DNA from: Dyella caseinilytica
GTDB lineage: Bacteria > Pseudomonadota > Gammaproteobacteria > Xanthomonadales > Rhodanobacteraceae
Direction of reading: 5' to 3'
Assembly: GCF_016865235.1 (NCBI RefSeq)
Contig: NZ_CP064030.1
Location: 806,001-870,000, forward strand
DNA: 64,000 bases
How positions within the stretch are numbered: position 1 is the stretch's first letter; each line of letters starts with the position of its first letter. A program made the translations under genes and the position numbers. Shown here in pieces: positions 9,046 through 17,313 of this stretch. The notes beneath the pieces were generated by a model. The model ran no database searches, was not told where the DNA came from, and saw nothing but the letters and a program-made list of their open reading frames with translations.

Positions 9046-9529
9046 TAGAGATCTACATCAATCCGGCTTTGATGTTTCCCAAGGCTGGCCTGCCGGGTGG
9101 TGGACAGCGCAGGGCAGTGATTCGCCGATTGAGATAAATCTGTAAAATAATTGTAAGGGTGGCGTGTAATCTTACTAAGGTATCGCTAAGGATACGTGAC
9201 TGCTTTCCCCGTGCCTGATGCCGGAAACGACTCAGGTAGAGCGAACGAATCAGCCAGCTTACACGTGTTTCTCATCCAGGGTTTTGTATTAGGGACGGGG
9301 CCCTTCCACCTCGATCCCAAAAGAAAGTCGCACAACCGAGGGTTCCAAAAGAGGTTACACGCGGCTCATGAATCCATGAGCCCGAGGCCTCTTTTGTGTT
9401 GAAGAGAGCATGACGTGTGGCAGTCGGCCCGGGCCGGCAGGCCGGCCGATGTTGAGTGTCGTTACAGCTGTACCAACAGTCACGAAAAGCGGTGCCCGAG
9501 AAATATCGAAACTAACTACGGGACTAAAA
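9046..9529 (+). promoter_or_regulatory. Long structured leader upstream of TonB receptor
   Basis: No gene is seen in this stretch. An AT-rich patch at about 9125-9190 could hold the promoter. A nested hairpin then occupies 9346-9396: outer arms CAAAAGAGG (9346-9354) and CCTCTTTTG (9388-9396), inner arms GGCTCATG (9363-9370) and CATGAGCC (9375-9382). The outer arm ends in T-rich DNA, so it looks like an intrinsic terminator placed about 130 bp before the receptor start. A GC-rich palindrome lies at about 9424-9450. This could be an attenuated leader or a small RNA of about 200 nt. Confidence 0.45.
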
Positions 9530-12022
9530 ATGAAACGAACGCATCTTTCCGCAGCAATTGGCGTGGCTTGTTGCTTGTCCATGGGTGTTGCGATGGCGCA
9601 AACCGCCAGCAACGATCAGACCCAGGGCAGCCAGAACACGGCGTCCGGCCAGCAGCGCGTCAATGCCTCCAGCACCTCCAACACCACCACGTCCAATGCT
9701 ACGCAGCGCGATGCAAAGCAGATGTCGGCGGTGACCGTGCAGGGGCAGTCGCTCTCGCTAGGCGGTGGTTTGATGTCGGTGCAGACCGCACCGAAAGCCG
9801 TCTCGACCATCACGCGTGACGCGATCGAAAAAGCTAGCCCGGGCAGCAACTTCACCCAGATGATCGGTTCCATCCCGGGCGTGAACGCGGCGACGGACGA
9901 CATCACCGGTCTGGCCAACGGCCACTACAGCATGCGCGGTTACGACTCGTCGGACATCGGCATGACCGTGAACGGCGCTCCGATCACCGATACCGGCAGC
10001 TACTCGGTGTATGCCACCGAATACGGCGATTCCGAGAACATGGGTGACATCACCGTGCTGCAGGGCATCCCCGATATCGACATGCCCGACTCAGGCGCCA
10101 GCGGCGGCCATATCGGCTGGGCGACCATCGACCCGTCGCATCAGGGTGGTGTGGATTTCACCCAGAGCATTGGCAGCAACGACTATCGCCGTACCTTTGT
10201 GCGCCTGAACACCGGCGACCTCGGCCCGGTGCGTTCGTGGATTTCGTTCTCCGACAACACCGCCGACATGTGGCGCGGTGAGGGCACCCTGAAGGTGACC
10301 AAGGTGGACGGCAAGTCGGTGTGGACCATCGACGACAACAACTCCATCAGCGCCTCGCTGCAGTACAGCCGCCAGAGCAACTACGAATACGACGACCTTA
10401 CCAAGCAGCAGGAAGAGCAGCTTGGCTACAAGTACAACTACAACGACACCTGGACCCCGCTGAACAACCTCAAGGGCAAGGCCCTGTATAACGCGGCGTA
10501 CAACGACGAAAATTATTGGGGCCTGCACACCAATCCGTACAAGAGCTACATGTTCAGCATGGACGGCGAGTTCAAGCTGGCCGATAGCACGCACCTGTCG
10601 GTCATTCCGTATTTCTGGTACGGCGATGGCGGTGGCGGTGGCGCTGGTGTTGCACAGGAAAGCACGTCGTTGATCAACAAGTATCTGTACGCCAACGTCG
10701 ACCTCAATGGCGATGGCTTGATCAACAACAGCACCTATAGCTCCAAGCTCAAGAACTACAACAATTTCTACGGCGGCACGGTGTATTCCTATTCGTCCGC
10801 GCTGACCTATCGCCCGGGTGTGGTTGCCAAAGCCAACACCGATCTGGGCATGGACAACAGCCTCGAATACGGCTTCTGGTACGAGCGCTCGCGCAAGAGC
10901 CAGTCTGATACCTACGGTCTGCTCGACCCGGCCACGGGTACGCCGGACGACTTCTGGCTGAATTCCTCGTACCTGCTCTATCCCGGTGGCCAGGCGCAGA
11001 AGTTCTACGACGAATACACCACCACCGAGCTGAAGAAGGGCTTCGTCACCGACAACTGGACGCCGAACGACTTCTGGACGTTCCAGGGTGGCGTGTCGTA
11101 CCTGTATGCGACGCGCACAGGTGCTGCTTTCGACTATCCGTACTCGACCAGCCAGACGTCCACCAACTTCAACAACAACTGGCACCGCCTCCTGCCGGCG
11201 GCCGGCATCAAGTTCCAGTTGGATGACAAGAATCAGTTCTACCTCGGCACCGGCAAGACCTTCCGCGTACCGAGCAACACGGCGATCCTGCTCGACGCCC
11301 TGGCCGATCTGAACAACGGCAAGCCGGAAATGTCCTGGAACACCGATCTGGGCTACCGCTTCTACGGTGATTCGATTTCGGCCAGCGCCGACATCTATCA
11401 CAGCAACTACTTCAACAAGCAGGAAGCGGCGTATACCGAAGAGGGTGTGGAGTACTACACCACGGTTCCGCACATGGACATGCAAGGCTTCAACGGCGAG
11501 CTGAGCTGGAAGTTCCTGCCGAACTGGACGGTGTACACCTCCTACACCTACACGCAGGCCAAGATCCGCGGCGATATCGACGGTGGTCTGGGCAATGCGT
11601 ATGACGGCGGCAACGGCGTCTATCCGACCAACGGCAAGACCATGCCCGATACGCCGCGCAACATCGGCAACGTCAGCCTCGGTTACGACGATTCGCGTGT
11701 GTGGGCAATGTTGACCGGTCGTGTGACCAGCTCGCTGTACGGTGACTACTTGAACACCGAGAGCGTGGGTGGCTTCACCACCTTCGGTTTCAGCGCCGGT
11801 TACCGCTTCGGCGACTGGGGCTGGCTGAAGAAGCCGTACATCAAGCTCAACGTCGACAACCTGACCAACCACGAAGCCTTCTCATACGTGTACTCGGCGT
11901 CGATGTTGTCCAAGCAGCCGGCCGGAGCGGCGCTTGCTCAGTACCTGTACTCCTCTGCACCGGAGTACGGTTTGCTGCAGCCGCGTGCGTTCGTGCTCAC
12001 GTTCGGTACATCGTTCCAGTAA
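9530..12022 (+). CDS. TonB-dependent receptor
   Basis: The 830-residue outer-membrane receptor starts with a signal peptide (MKRTHLSAAIGVACCLSMG, cleaved near VAMAQ). A Ser/Thr/Asn/Gln-rich N-terminal linker follows, then a TonB-box-like MSAVTVQGQ and a plug domain (TITRDAIEKASPGSNFTQMI, YSMRGYDSSDIGMTVNG). The C-terminal part is a barrel rich in aromatic and Asn/Asp strands, ending LTFGTSFQ. Other in-frame starts exist upstream to 9410, but only ATG at 9530 leads directly into a signal peptide. The substrate is not evident. A strong terminator follows, and the long leader upstream suggests regulated expression. Confidence 0.9.
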   Translation: MKRTHLSAAIGVACCLSMGVAMAQTASNDQTQGSQNTASGQQRVNASSTSNTTTSNATQRDAKQMSAVTVQGQSLSLGGGLMSVQTAPKAVSTITRDAIEKASPGSNFTQMIGSIPGVNAATDDITGLANGHYSMRGYDSSDIGMTVNGAPITDTGSYSVYATEYGDSENMGDITVLQGIPDIDMPDSGASGGHIGWATIDPSHQGGVDFTQSIGSNDYRRTFVRLNTGDLGPVRSWISFSDNTADMWRGEGTLKVTKVDGKSVWTIDDNNSISASLQYSRQSNYEYDDLTKQQEEQLGYKYNYNDTWTPLNNLKGKALYNAAYNDENYWGLHTNPYKSYMFSMDGEFKLADSTHLSVIPYFWYGDGGGGGAGVAQESTSLINKYLYANVDLNGDGLINNSTYSSKLKNYNNFYGGTVYSYSSALTYRPGVVAKANTDLGMDNSLEYGFWYERSRKSQSDTYGLLDPATGTPDDFWLNSSYLLYPGGQAQKFYDEYTTTELKKGFVTDNWTPNDFWTFQGGVSYLYATRTGAAFDYPYSTSQTSTNFNNNWHRLLPAAGIKFQLDDKNQFYLGTGKTFRVPSNTAILLDALADLNNGKPEMSWNTDLGYRFYGDSISASADIYHSNYFNKQEAAYTEEGVEYYTTVPHMDMQGFNGELSWKFLPNWTVYTSYTYTQAKIRGDIDGGLGNAYDGGNGVYPTNGKTMPDTPRNIGNVSLGYDDSRVWAMLTGRVTSSLYGDYLNTESVGGFTTFGFSAGYRFGDWGWLKKPYIKLNVDNLTNHEAFSYVYSASMLSKQPAGAALAQYLYSSAPEYGLLQPRAFVLTFGTSFQ

Positions 12023-12061
12023 GCAGTGTGGCCTGCGCCGCTTAGTCGGTACAGGTTGTGC

Positions 12062-12096
12062 AAAAAAAGCCCCGCGGCTCGCCGCGGGGCTTTTTT
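12062..12096. terminator. Terminator after TonB receptor
   Basis: AGCCCCGCGG (12068-12077), loop CTCG, CCGCGGGGCT (12082-12091), with A-run upstream and T-run downstream. The stem is perfect and can work in both directions. Confidence 0.9.
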
Positions 12097-12220
12097 ATGG
12101 GGAGACCGTCCCATGGCCGGGCTCCATTGACCGCATTGCCCCGGAAGCGAGATGCTAGGCGGCCGCACACGTGACGCAGGCGAATCTGCATCACGTTGAA
12201 GTGGCAGGAGAATGATTGGA

Positions 12221-13621
12221 ATGAATGACACGCAGATCGACAAGTCCGGCAAGCCCGCCACGGTGAGCGCACGTATTTCGCCAGCCGGCGGCCTGGACAT
12301 CCTTTCCCGCAACGAGGTCGCGCGCTTGCGCGATGCCAGCGGCTCCGGCCTGCATGGCCTGCTGCGGCGTTGTGCGCTGGCCACCCTGACGTCCGGCGAT
12401 ATCAGCGACGATCCCCGCGGCATGTTCGAGCAATATCCGAATTTCGACATCCAGGTGCTGCAGCAGGATCGCGGCATCAAGATCGAGCTGTCGCATGCGC
12501 CAGCCAAGGCCTTCGTCGACGGCCAGATCATTCGCGGCATCAACGAACTGCTGGTAGCCGTGGTGCGCGATATCGTCTACATATCCACGCAGCTGGAGCA
12601 GGGCAACTTCGATCTGGATGATTCATCCGGCATCACGCATGCCGTGTTCGAGATCCTGCGCAACGCGCGTATCCTCAAGCCGCAAATCGACCCGAACCTG
12701 GCGGTGTGCTGGGGCGGTCATTCGATCTCGCGCGACGAATACGAATACACCAAGTCAGTCGGTTACCAACTCGGTTTGCGCGGGCTGGATATCTGCACAG
12801 GCTGCGGCCCTGGCGCGATGAAAGGTCCGATGAAAGGCGCCACGATTGCGCACGCCAAACAGCGCCGCCGCAACAATCGCTACATCGGCATCACCGAACC
12901 GGGCATCATCGCGGCTGAATCACCGAATCCGATCGTGAATCAATTGGTGATCATGCCGGATATTGAGAAGCGCCTCGAAGCTTTCGTGCGCATGGGACAC
13001 GGCATCATCGTGTTCCCCGGCGGCGTCGGCACCGCGGAAGAAATTCTTTACCTGCTCGGTATCCTGCTGCATCCGGACAACACCGGTATTCCGTTCCCGT
13101 TGATCTTCACCGGCCCCAAGCAATCGGCCGCGTACTTCGAACAGATCGACAAGTTCCTCCGGCTGGCGCTGGGTGATGAAGTCGCGCAGCACTACAAAAT
13201 CATCGTGGACGATCCGATCGCGGTGGCGCATGCGATGGTTCGCGGTGTCGACAAGGTGCGCAATCACCGCCTGGACAACAAGGACGCGTTCTTCTTCAAC
13301 TGGTCGCTGAACATTCCTCTGGCCTTCCAACAGCCGTTTGTGCCGACGCATGAAGCGATGCGCAGCTTGGCGATTCACCGCGATCGTCCGCAGCATGAGT
13401 TGGCGGCAGACCTGCGCCGTGCCTTCTCCGGCATCGTCGCCGGTAACGTGAAGGACGAGGGCGTGCGTGCGATCGAGAAACACGGTCCGTTCGAGATCAA
13501 CGGTGAGACCGAAATCATGCACGCGCTGGATCACCTGCTGCAGGCCTTCGTACAGCAACACCGCATGAAACTGCCCGGCGGCACCGCCTATGTGCCGTGC
13601 TATCGCGTGCTGACCAGCTGA
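12221..13621 (+). CDS. ppnN: Nucleotide 5'-monophosphate nucleosidase (PpnN/YgdH)
   Basis: PpnN cleaves pyrimidine and purine 5'-monophosphates to base and ribose phosphate and is regulated by (p)ppGpp in E. coli. The 466-residue product has a LOG-type core, with VFPGGVGTAEEILYL (PGGxGTxxE motif) and CTGCGPGAMKGPMKGA. It carries the N- and C-terminal extensions typical of PpnN. ATG at 12221 (MNDTQIDKSG) is chosen because AGGAG at 12206-12210 is too close to the alternative ATG at 12212. It is followed by tRNA-Asn. Confidence 0.93.
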   Translation: MNDTQIDKSGKPATVSARISPAGGLDILSRNEVARLRDASGSGLHGLLRRCALATLTSGDISDDPRGMFEQYPNFDIQVLQQDRGIKIELSHAPAKAFVDGQIIRGINELLVAVVRDIVYISTQLEQGNFDLDDSSGITHAVFEILRNARILKPQIDPNLAVCWGGHSISRDEYEYTKSVGYQLGLRGLDICTGCGPGAMKGPMKGATIAHAKQRRRNNRYIGITEPGIIAAESPNPIVNQLVIMPDIEKRLEAFVRMGHGIIVFPGGVGTAEEILYLLGILLHPDNTGIPFPLIFTGPKQSAAYFEQIDKFLRLALGDEVAQHYKIIVDDPIAVAHAMVRGVDKVRNHRLDNKDAFFFNWSLNIPLAFQQPFVPTHEAMRSLAIHRDRPQHELAADLRRAFSGIVAGNVKDEGVRAIEKHGPFEINGETEIMHALDHLLQAFVQQHRMKLPGGTAYVPCYRVLTS

Positions 13622-13649
13622 AGGATTCACTGAAAATCGGGCCTGCGTC

Positions 13650-13684
13650 TTGACAGCCCAGGCCCCCATTCCCCAAACTATATA
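13650..13684 (+). promoter_or_regulatory. Possible tRNA-Asn promoter
   Basis: TTGACA (13650-13655) is a perfect -35 box, and TATATA (13679-13684) lies just before the tRNA. The spacer is 23 bp, longer than normal, so one of the two boxes may be misassigned. A GC-rich stretch (GCTCCCCGC) follows, as at stringently controlled stable-RNA promoters. Confidence 0.35.
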
Positions 13685-13691
13685 GCTCCCC

Positions 13692-13768
13692 GCCCGAATA
13701 GCTCAGCCGGTTAGAGCACTTGACTGTTAATCAGGGGGTCGTTGGTTCGAGTCCAACTTCGGGCGCCA
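13692..13768 (+). tRNA. tRNA-Asn (anticodon GTT)
   Basis: Acceptor arms GCCCGAA (13692-13698) and TTCGGGC (13758-13764) pair, followed by discriminator G and an encoded CCA. The D arm (GCTCAGCCGGTTAGAGC), anticodon loop CTGTTAA (anticodon GTT) and T arm (GTTGGTTCGAGTCCAAC) are all standard. The gene is 77 nt including CCA. It stands alone, followed by a terminator. Confidence 0.97.
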
Positions 13769-13776
13769 GATAAAAC

Positions 13777-13810
13777 AAGGGCTTGCGGCCTCCGCAGGCC
13801 CTTATCTTTT
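13777..13810 (+). terminator. Terminator of tRNA-Asn
   Basis: AAGGGCTTGCGG (13777-13788) pairs with CCGCAGGCCCTT (13792-13803) with one G-U, followed by ATCTTTT. It starts 8 nt after the tRNA CCA. Confidence 0.85.
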
Positions 13811-13914
13811 GGGGATGGCCAAGCGCCCGTGTTCTGCCGGCGCATCATTAAAACAACGCTTTCGGACCTGGCTTAACCCGGCGCTCCGCGTGGTGAATCA
13901 TGTACAGTTTGGGC

Positions 13915-14571
13915 ATGACCAATGGCCTTATTCCTGGGGGCCTGCTGATCGCGGTGGAAGGCATCGACGGCGCAGGCAAGACGACGGTTGCGCACAAGCT
14001 GGCGGAACGTTTGCGCGTGCGCGGCATGACCGTGATCGTGGGCAAGGAGCCGACCGCGGGTCCGTGGGGCGCGCAATTGCGGGCGACTGCGGCGCAAGGG
14101 CGTCTTTCCGTCGAAGAAGAGATGCGGCTGTTGTTGCTCGATCGCCGGCAGCATGTCGATGAAGTGATCAAGCCAGCACTCGATAAGGGCGACGTGGTCA
14201 TGCTTGATCGCTATTACCCCTCGTCAGCGGCCTATCAAGGCGCGCGTGGGATCGCGGTGAGCGAGATTCTCCAACAGAACGCTTTTGCGCCTGCGCCGGA
14301 TATCACCTTGGTGCTGGATCTTGCACCTTCGACCGGCCTGGCACGCATTCGCGCACGCGGCGACAAGCCCAATCATTTCGAAACGGAAGACAATCTTGCG
14401 CGTTGCCGCGACATCTTCCTGCAGATGGAGCTTCCCAGCCGTGTTGTGATCGATGCCTCGCGCGGAGCGGATGACGTGCTCGAAAGTGCCTGGGAGGCGA
14501 TTGGCAACGTCATGTCAGCCAAGCAGCAGGGCACCGGCGCGACAGTTGAGCATGCAGGTGCGCGTCGTTAA
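13915..14571 (+). CDS. Thymidylate kinase-like protein
   Basis: This is a P-loop nucleotide kinase of the dTMP kinase family, 218 residues from ATG 13915; ATG 13900 is an equally open start and neither has a clear ribosome site. It has AVEGIDGAGKTT (P-loop), DRYYPSSAAYQG (DRx motif and base contacts) and a bacterial-type LID RARGDKPNHFE. The segment usually reading REPGGT is KEPTAGPWG, which marks a divergent subgroup. The gene is monocistronic next to a tRNA, not in the usual pabC-mltG-tmk-holB context, so it may be a second, specialised copy. A shared terminator follows. Confidence 0.78.
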   Translation: MTNGLIPGGLLIAVEGIDGAGKTTVAHKLAERLRVRGMTVIVGKEPTAGPWGAQLRATAAQGRLSVEEEMRLLLLDRRQHVDEVIKPALDKGDVVMLDRYYPSSAAYQGARGIAVSEILQQNAFAPAPDITLVLDLAPSTGLARIRARGDKPNHFETEDNLARCRDIFLQMELPSRVVIDASRGADDVLESAWEAIGNVMSAKQQGTGATVEHAGARR

Positions 14572-14632
14572 CTGATCGACGTAGCCACCAGTCATCCGCG
14601 CTGAATGTGATTGTGTCGTGCGGCGTACAACA

Positions 14633-14663
14633 AAAAGCCCCGCGCTTCTAACGCGGGGCTTTT
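14633..14663. terminator. Bidirectional terminator between kinase and small secreted protein
   Basis: AAAAGCCCCGCG (14633-14644) pairs with CGCGGGGCTTTT (14652-14663) around a 7-base loop. It serves the kinase gene on the plus strand and the convergent small gene on the minus strand. Confidence 0.9.
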
Positions 14664-14677
14664 CACTTCAGGGTTGC

Positions 14678-14968
14678 TTACTTGGCCTGCGAAGCTGCAG
14701 GGGTGGCGTGCCGTGAATTCAGTACGGCAGTGGCCGACTTGTCATCATGCTTGGTCGGCGGTGCGCCATGCACGGCCTTCGGTGGCGGACAGTTGTGGCA
14801 GAGCGAGTCCCAACTGCTGCATGCCGATGATCCGGGATCGCTCTGGCACTCCGTATACCAGCCGTCGCAAATCTGACAGCTTGGCAAGGCGAAGGATGTG
14901 GCGGGATGCATCAGTGCGCTGATGCCAAGCAGAACCGCGGCCGTAGATGACGCAGACACGAGTTTCAT
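14678..14968 (-). CDS. Small cysteine-rich secreted protein, unknown function
   Basis: The 96-residue product has a clear signal peptide (MKLVSASSTAAVLLGISALM, cleaved near SFALP). It is followed by a compact cysteine-rich segment with six Cys within about 34 residues (SCQICDGWYTECQ, then SACSSWDSLCHNC) and a Lys/Ala/Pro-rich tail. A strong ribosome site (GAGGAGGG) lies before ATG 14968, and a terminator follows the stop, so it is very likely expressed. I do not recognise the family. The even number of Cys and the export signal suggest disulfides or metal binding in the periplasm or outside the cell. The downstream tail is likely disordered. Confidence 0.75.
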   Translation of the reverse strand: MKLVSASSTAAVLLGISALMHPATSFALPSCQICDGWYTECQSDPGSSACSSWDSLCHNCPPPKAVHGAPPTKHDDKSATAVLNSRHATPAASQAK

Positions 14969-15087
14969 GGATACCCTCCTCGATGGTGATGTATCACCCC
15001 AGCTCGCTGTTTAAAGGATATGGCCGTGAAAGGGCGGTGAAGCCAGTTGATCTAGGCGGCCAATGGACACCCGATGAATGTATCGGT

Positions 15088-15738
15088 CTAGCGCTGCGCC
15101 CCGGCCGGCCGGGCCAATGCATCCCGATAAAGCGTTTCGTCGATCGCACCGCCCTTTAGCGCCCAGATCACCGCATCCACCCGATCTGCGCCCCAGAACA
15201 ACTCGCCAAGCAGAAGAAAGGTCGGCACGCCGAAGACACCGGTATCGATGGCTTGTTGCGTGGTGTCGCGCAGGCGTTGTTTTACTTCGGGGCTGCCTGA
15301 TGCGGCGCTGATGGCATCGGCGTCGAAACCGTTGTTCGCCAGCACGTCGTGCAGGCGGTGCGGATCGGCAATATCGATACCGTCCCGCCATGCCGCGGCA
15401 AGCAGGCTACGCGCCATCGCCAGCCGTTGCGTTCCGTCTTCGACGGTGTGCATTGCCCTCAGAGCGGCTAGTGGATTGAACGGATGGCTGGGTGGGCCGC
15501 GAAACGGCAGGCCAAGCTGCTGCGCCTGACGCATCACGTCGCGAAACACATAGGCGCGTTTGACGGGGATTTCGGCCGGTCCCTTGGTGCCATAGGTGTT
15601 GAGCAACGCGGCGAACAGAATGGGTCGGCAGTTGAGTTGTCCGCCGGCTGCGATGATCCGGTCGACTTGCTCCATGGCCAGCCATGCGTAAGGGCTGACG
15701 GGGTCGAAATAAAACGTGATGGGGGTGCTGGCTGTCAT
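15088..15738 (-). CDS. 2-hydroxychromene-2-carboxylate isomerase (DsbA fold)
   Basis: The 216-residue protein starts with ITFYFDPVSPYAWLAMEQVD, the signature of the HCCA isomerase/kappa-GST group of DsbA-fold proteins. It also has VFGVPTFLLLGELFWGADR near the C-terminus, where the cis-Pro and glutathione contacts lie. Such enzymes isomerise aromatic ring-cleavage intermediates using glutathione, but many members sit outside catabolic operons, as here, and have unknown substrates. The gene is alone, with no visible partners. Confidence 0.88.
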   Translation of the reverse strand: MTASTPITFYFDPVSPYAWLAMEQVDRIIAAGGQLNCRPILFAALLNTYGTKGPAEIPVKRAYVFRDVMRQAQQLGLPFRGPPSHPFNPLAALRAMHTVEDGTQRLAMARSLLAAAWRDGIDIADPHRLHDVLANNGFDADAISAASGSPEVKQRLRDTTQQAIDTGVFGVPTFLLLGELFWGADRVDAVIWALKGGAIDETLYRDALARPAGAQR

Positions 15739-15979
15739 AGGGGGCTGGCGTGTTGTGCGCGAGCGCGGAAAGGGGTGTGCTTCACAATAATGGTGGTGTG
15801 GCGATGAGGCACGATGACTTTTCTCGCCAAACTTGAGTTAGAAGCATTGGGCTGCCCCGAAAGGCGGGAGGGGCGGCGGGTCCTGTGAGCGACATTAGGA
15901 TGGCGATCTTTCGCAAAACGCCTCGCCATTCGGCCCGATTTGTGCTTGTCTAGTCAACCGGCCGTTAGACGCCAAAAGG

Positions 15980-17245
15980 ATGACGCCTGTGTTGCTGTTG
16001 CAAGCCACCTTTGACCTGAACGACGAAGCACCGTCGCTTCGGCAGCGCCGGGCTTCCGGTCCGGGACCGCTGCGCCCGGCTCAGACGGATACCGGCACGG
16101 CACATGTCAGGCCCCGGCGGCAGGCGAGTCAGCGGATCCTGCTGTGCGCACCGGCCACGTTCAGAGGCCAGCGGACGGGGGCGATTCCGCTACCTGCCGG
16201 AGGCCAGCGGATCCTGTTTGTCGATCCGCAGGGTTGGGCCACCCGTCGCCGTACCCCGATCAGCGCGATCCCGCTTAGCGGCAGCCCCTATTTGGCTCGT
16301 CCGCTGCGCATGCGCTATGTGGCCTACACCACCTCCTTGCCGCGCGCGGCAGGCGATATGTCGACCGTGCTGCTGGCCGCCCAGCGGCATGTAAAGGCGT
16401 ATCGGCAGCCCACCGCCAATACCCTGGCCATGGCCGCAGGGACGGCCGTGGTGGCGATCGTGACGCATTATTGGCACTCACAAGCGCTGCCGCCGATTGT
16501 CACTTCCCTCGCTATTGAGTCACCGCGACTGACGGTGGCGCTGCCACCGCCACCCATGATCGACGCGCCGCATCTGGTTGCGAGGCTCTCCCGGCGGACG
16601 TCATTGCCGGTGACGACGACGCCACTGCTTTCAGGTAACGATCTCCAACGTCTGGTGATGGCCTCGCCGGTACAGACAGTGCGCGGCGATGGTTTTGATC
16701 TGGATATCGCTTCGCCCAAAAGCCTATGGGCCGCAGCTGGCGCGCGTTACCGCATCGATCCACTGCTGATTTATGCCGTGGCGTTGGTCGAGAGCAAGAG
16801 CGCCCAGGCCGATGGCTCCATCACGCCCAGTCCGTGGGTGGTACGGGTGAACGGGCGCATGCACAAGGGATCGCGCGGGGATGCCGAGCGTGCGATTCAA
16901 ATGGCGCGCCGAATGGCCTTGCCGGTGCAGGACGTCGGCATCATGCAGGTCTATTACCCGGTGCATCGGGATATCGAGCCCGATCCGATCGCGCTGCTCA
17001 ATCCGGTACGCAACATCGAAGTGGGCACCGGTCTGCTGCACAAGGCGATGCAGCAAAGCCGCGATCCGGTGTTGCGTATTGGCTATTACCACAGCCATGA
17101 CACAGCGCTGGCGCGCGGCTACGGACAAGCTGTGCTGAGTGTCTATCGCGGGCTGAAGATCGCGATGGCCAAGTCCTCTTCGGCCAATGCCGTGGCCATG
17201 GCGCGCGTGCCAACGGATACGCCTGTCACGCGAACGGGCGGGTAA
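15980..17245 (+). CDS. Lytic transglycosylase SLT-domain protein with N-terminal extension
   Basis: The 421-residue product has a C-terminal transglycosylase domain (about 250-395). The catalytic Glu is in YAVALVESKSAQADG, followed by SPWVVRVNGRMHKG, QDVGIMQVYYPVHR and LLNPVRNIEVGTGLL. This arrangement is typical of VirB1/PilT-like enzymes that open the murein for secretion or conjugation machines, none of which is nearby. A hydrophobic segment (TLAMAAGTAVVAIVTHYW) about residues 147-164 looks like a signal anchor. The N-terminal 126 residues are Arg/Pro-rich and unrecognised, and the AAAAGG before ATG 15980 is too close to be a good site. ATG at 16358 is a credible alternative start that would put the anchor near the N-terminus. 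Confidence 0.75.
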   Translation: MTPVLLLQATFDLNDEAPSLRQRRASGPGPLRPAQTDTGTAHVRPRRQASQRILLCAPATFRGQRTGAIPLPAGGQRILFVDPQGWATRRRTPISAIPLSGSPYLARPLRMRYVAYTTSLPRAAGDMSTVLLAAQRHVKAYRQPTANTLAMAAGTAVVAIVTHYWHSQALPPIVTSLAIESPRLTVALPPPPMIDAPHLVARLSRRTSLPVTTTPLLSGNDLQRLVMASPVQTVRGDGFDLDIASPKSLWAAAGARYRIDPLLIYAVALVESKSAQADGSITPSPWVVRVNGRMHKGSRGDAERAIQMARRMALPVQDVGIMQVYYPVHRDIEPDPIALLNPVRNIEVGTGLLHKAMQQSRDPVLRIGYYHSHDTALARGYGQAVLSVYRGLKIAMAKSSSANAVAMARVPTDTPVTRTGG

Positions 17246-17254
17246 GGCATCACA

Positions 17255-17284
17255 AAAAAAGCCCGCGTTTTAGCGGGCTTTTTT
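17255..17284. terminator. Bidirectional terminator
   Basis: An A-run, GCCCGC (17261-17266), 6-base loop, GCGGGC (17273-17278) and a T-run lie between the convergent transglycosylase and S9 peptidase genes. Confidence 0.88.
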
Positions 17285-17313
17285 CTAGGCAGGCATGAAG
17301 CGATGGAAGCGCT

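Noticed and set aside
10091..11872. 593-codon minus-strand frame
   Set aside because: It is antisense to the TonB receptor, low complexity in Val/Arg, and typical of GC-rich shadow frames.
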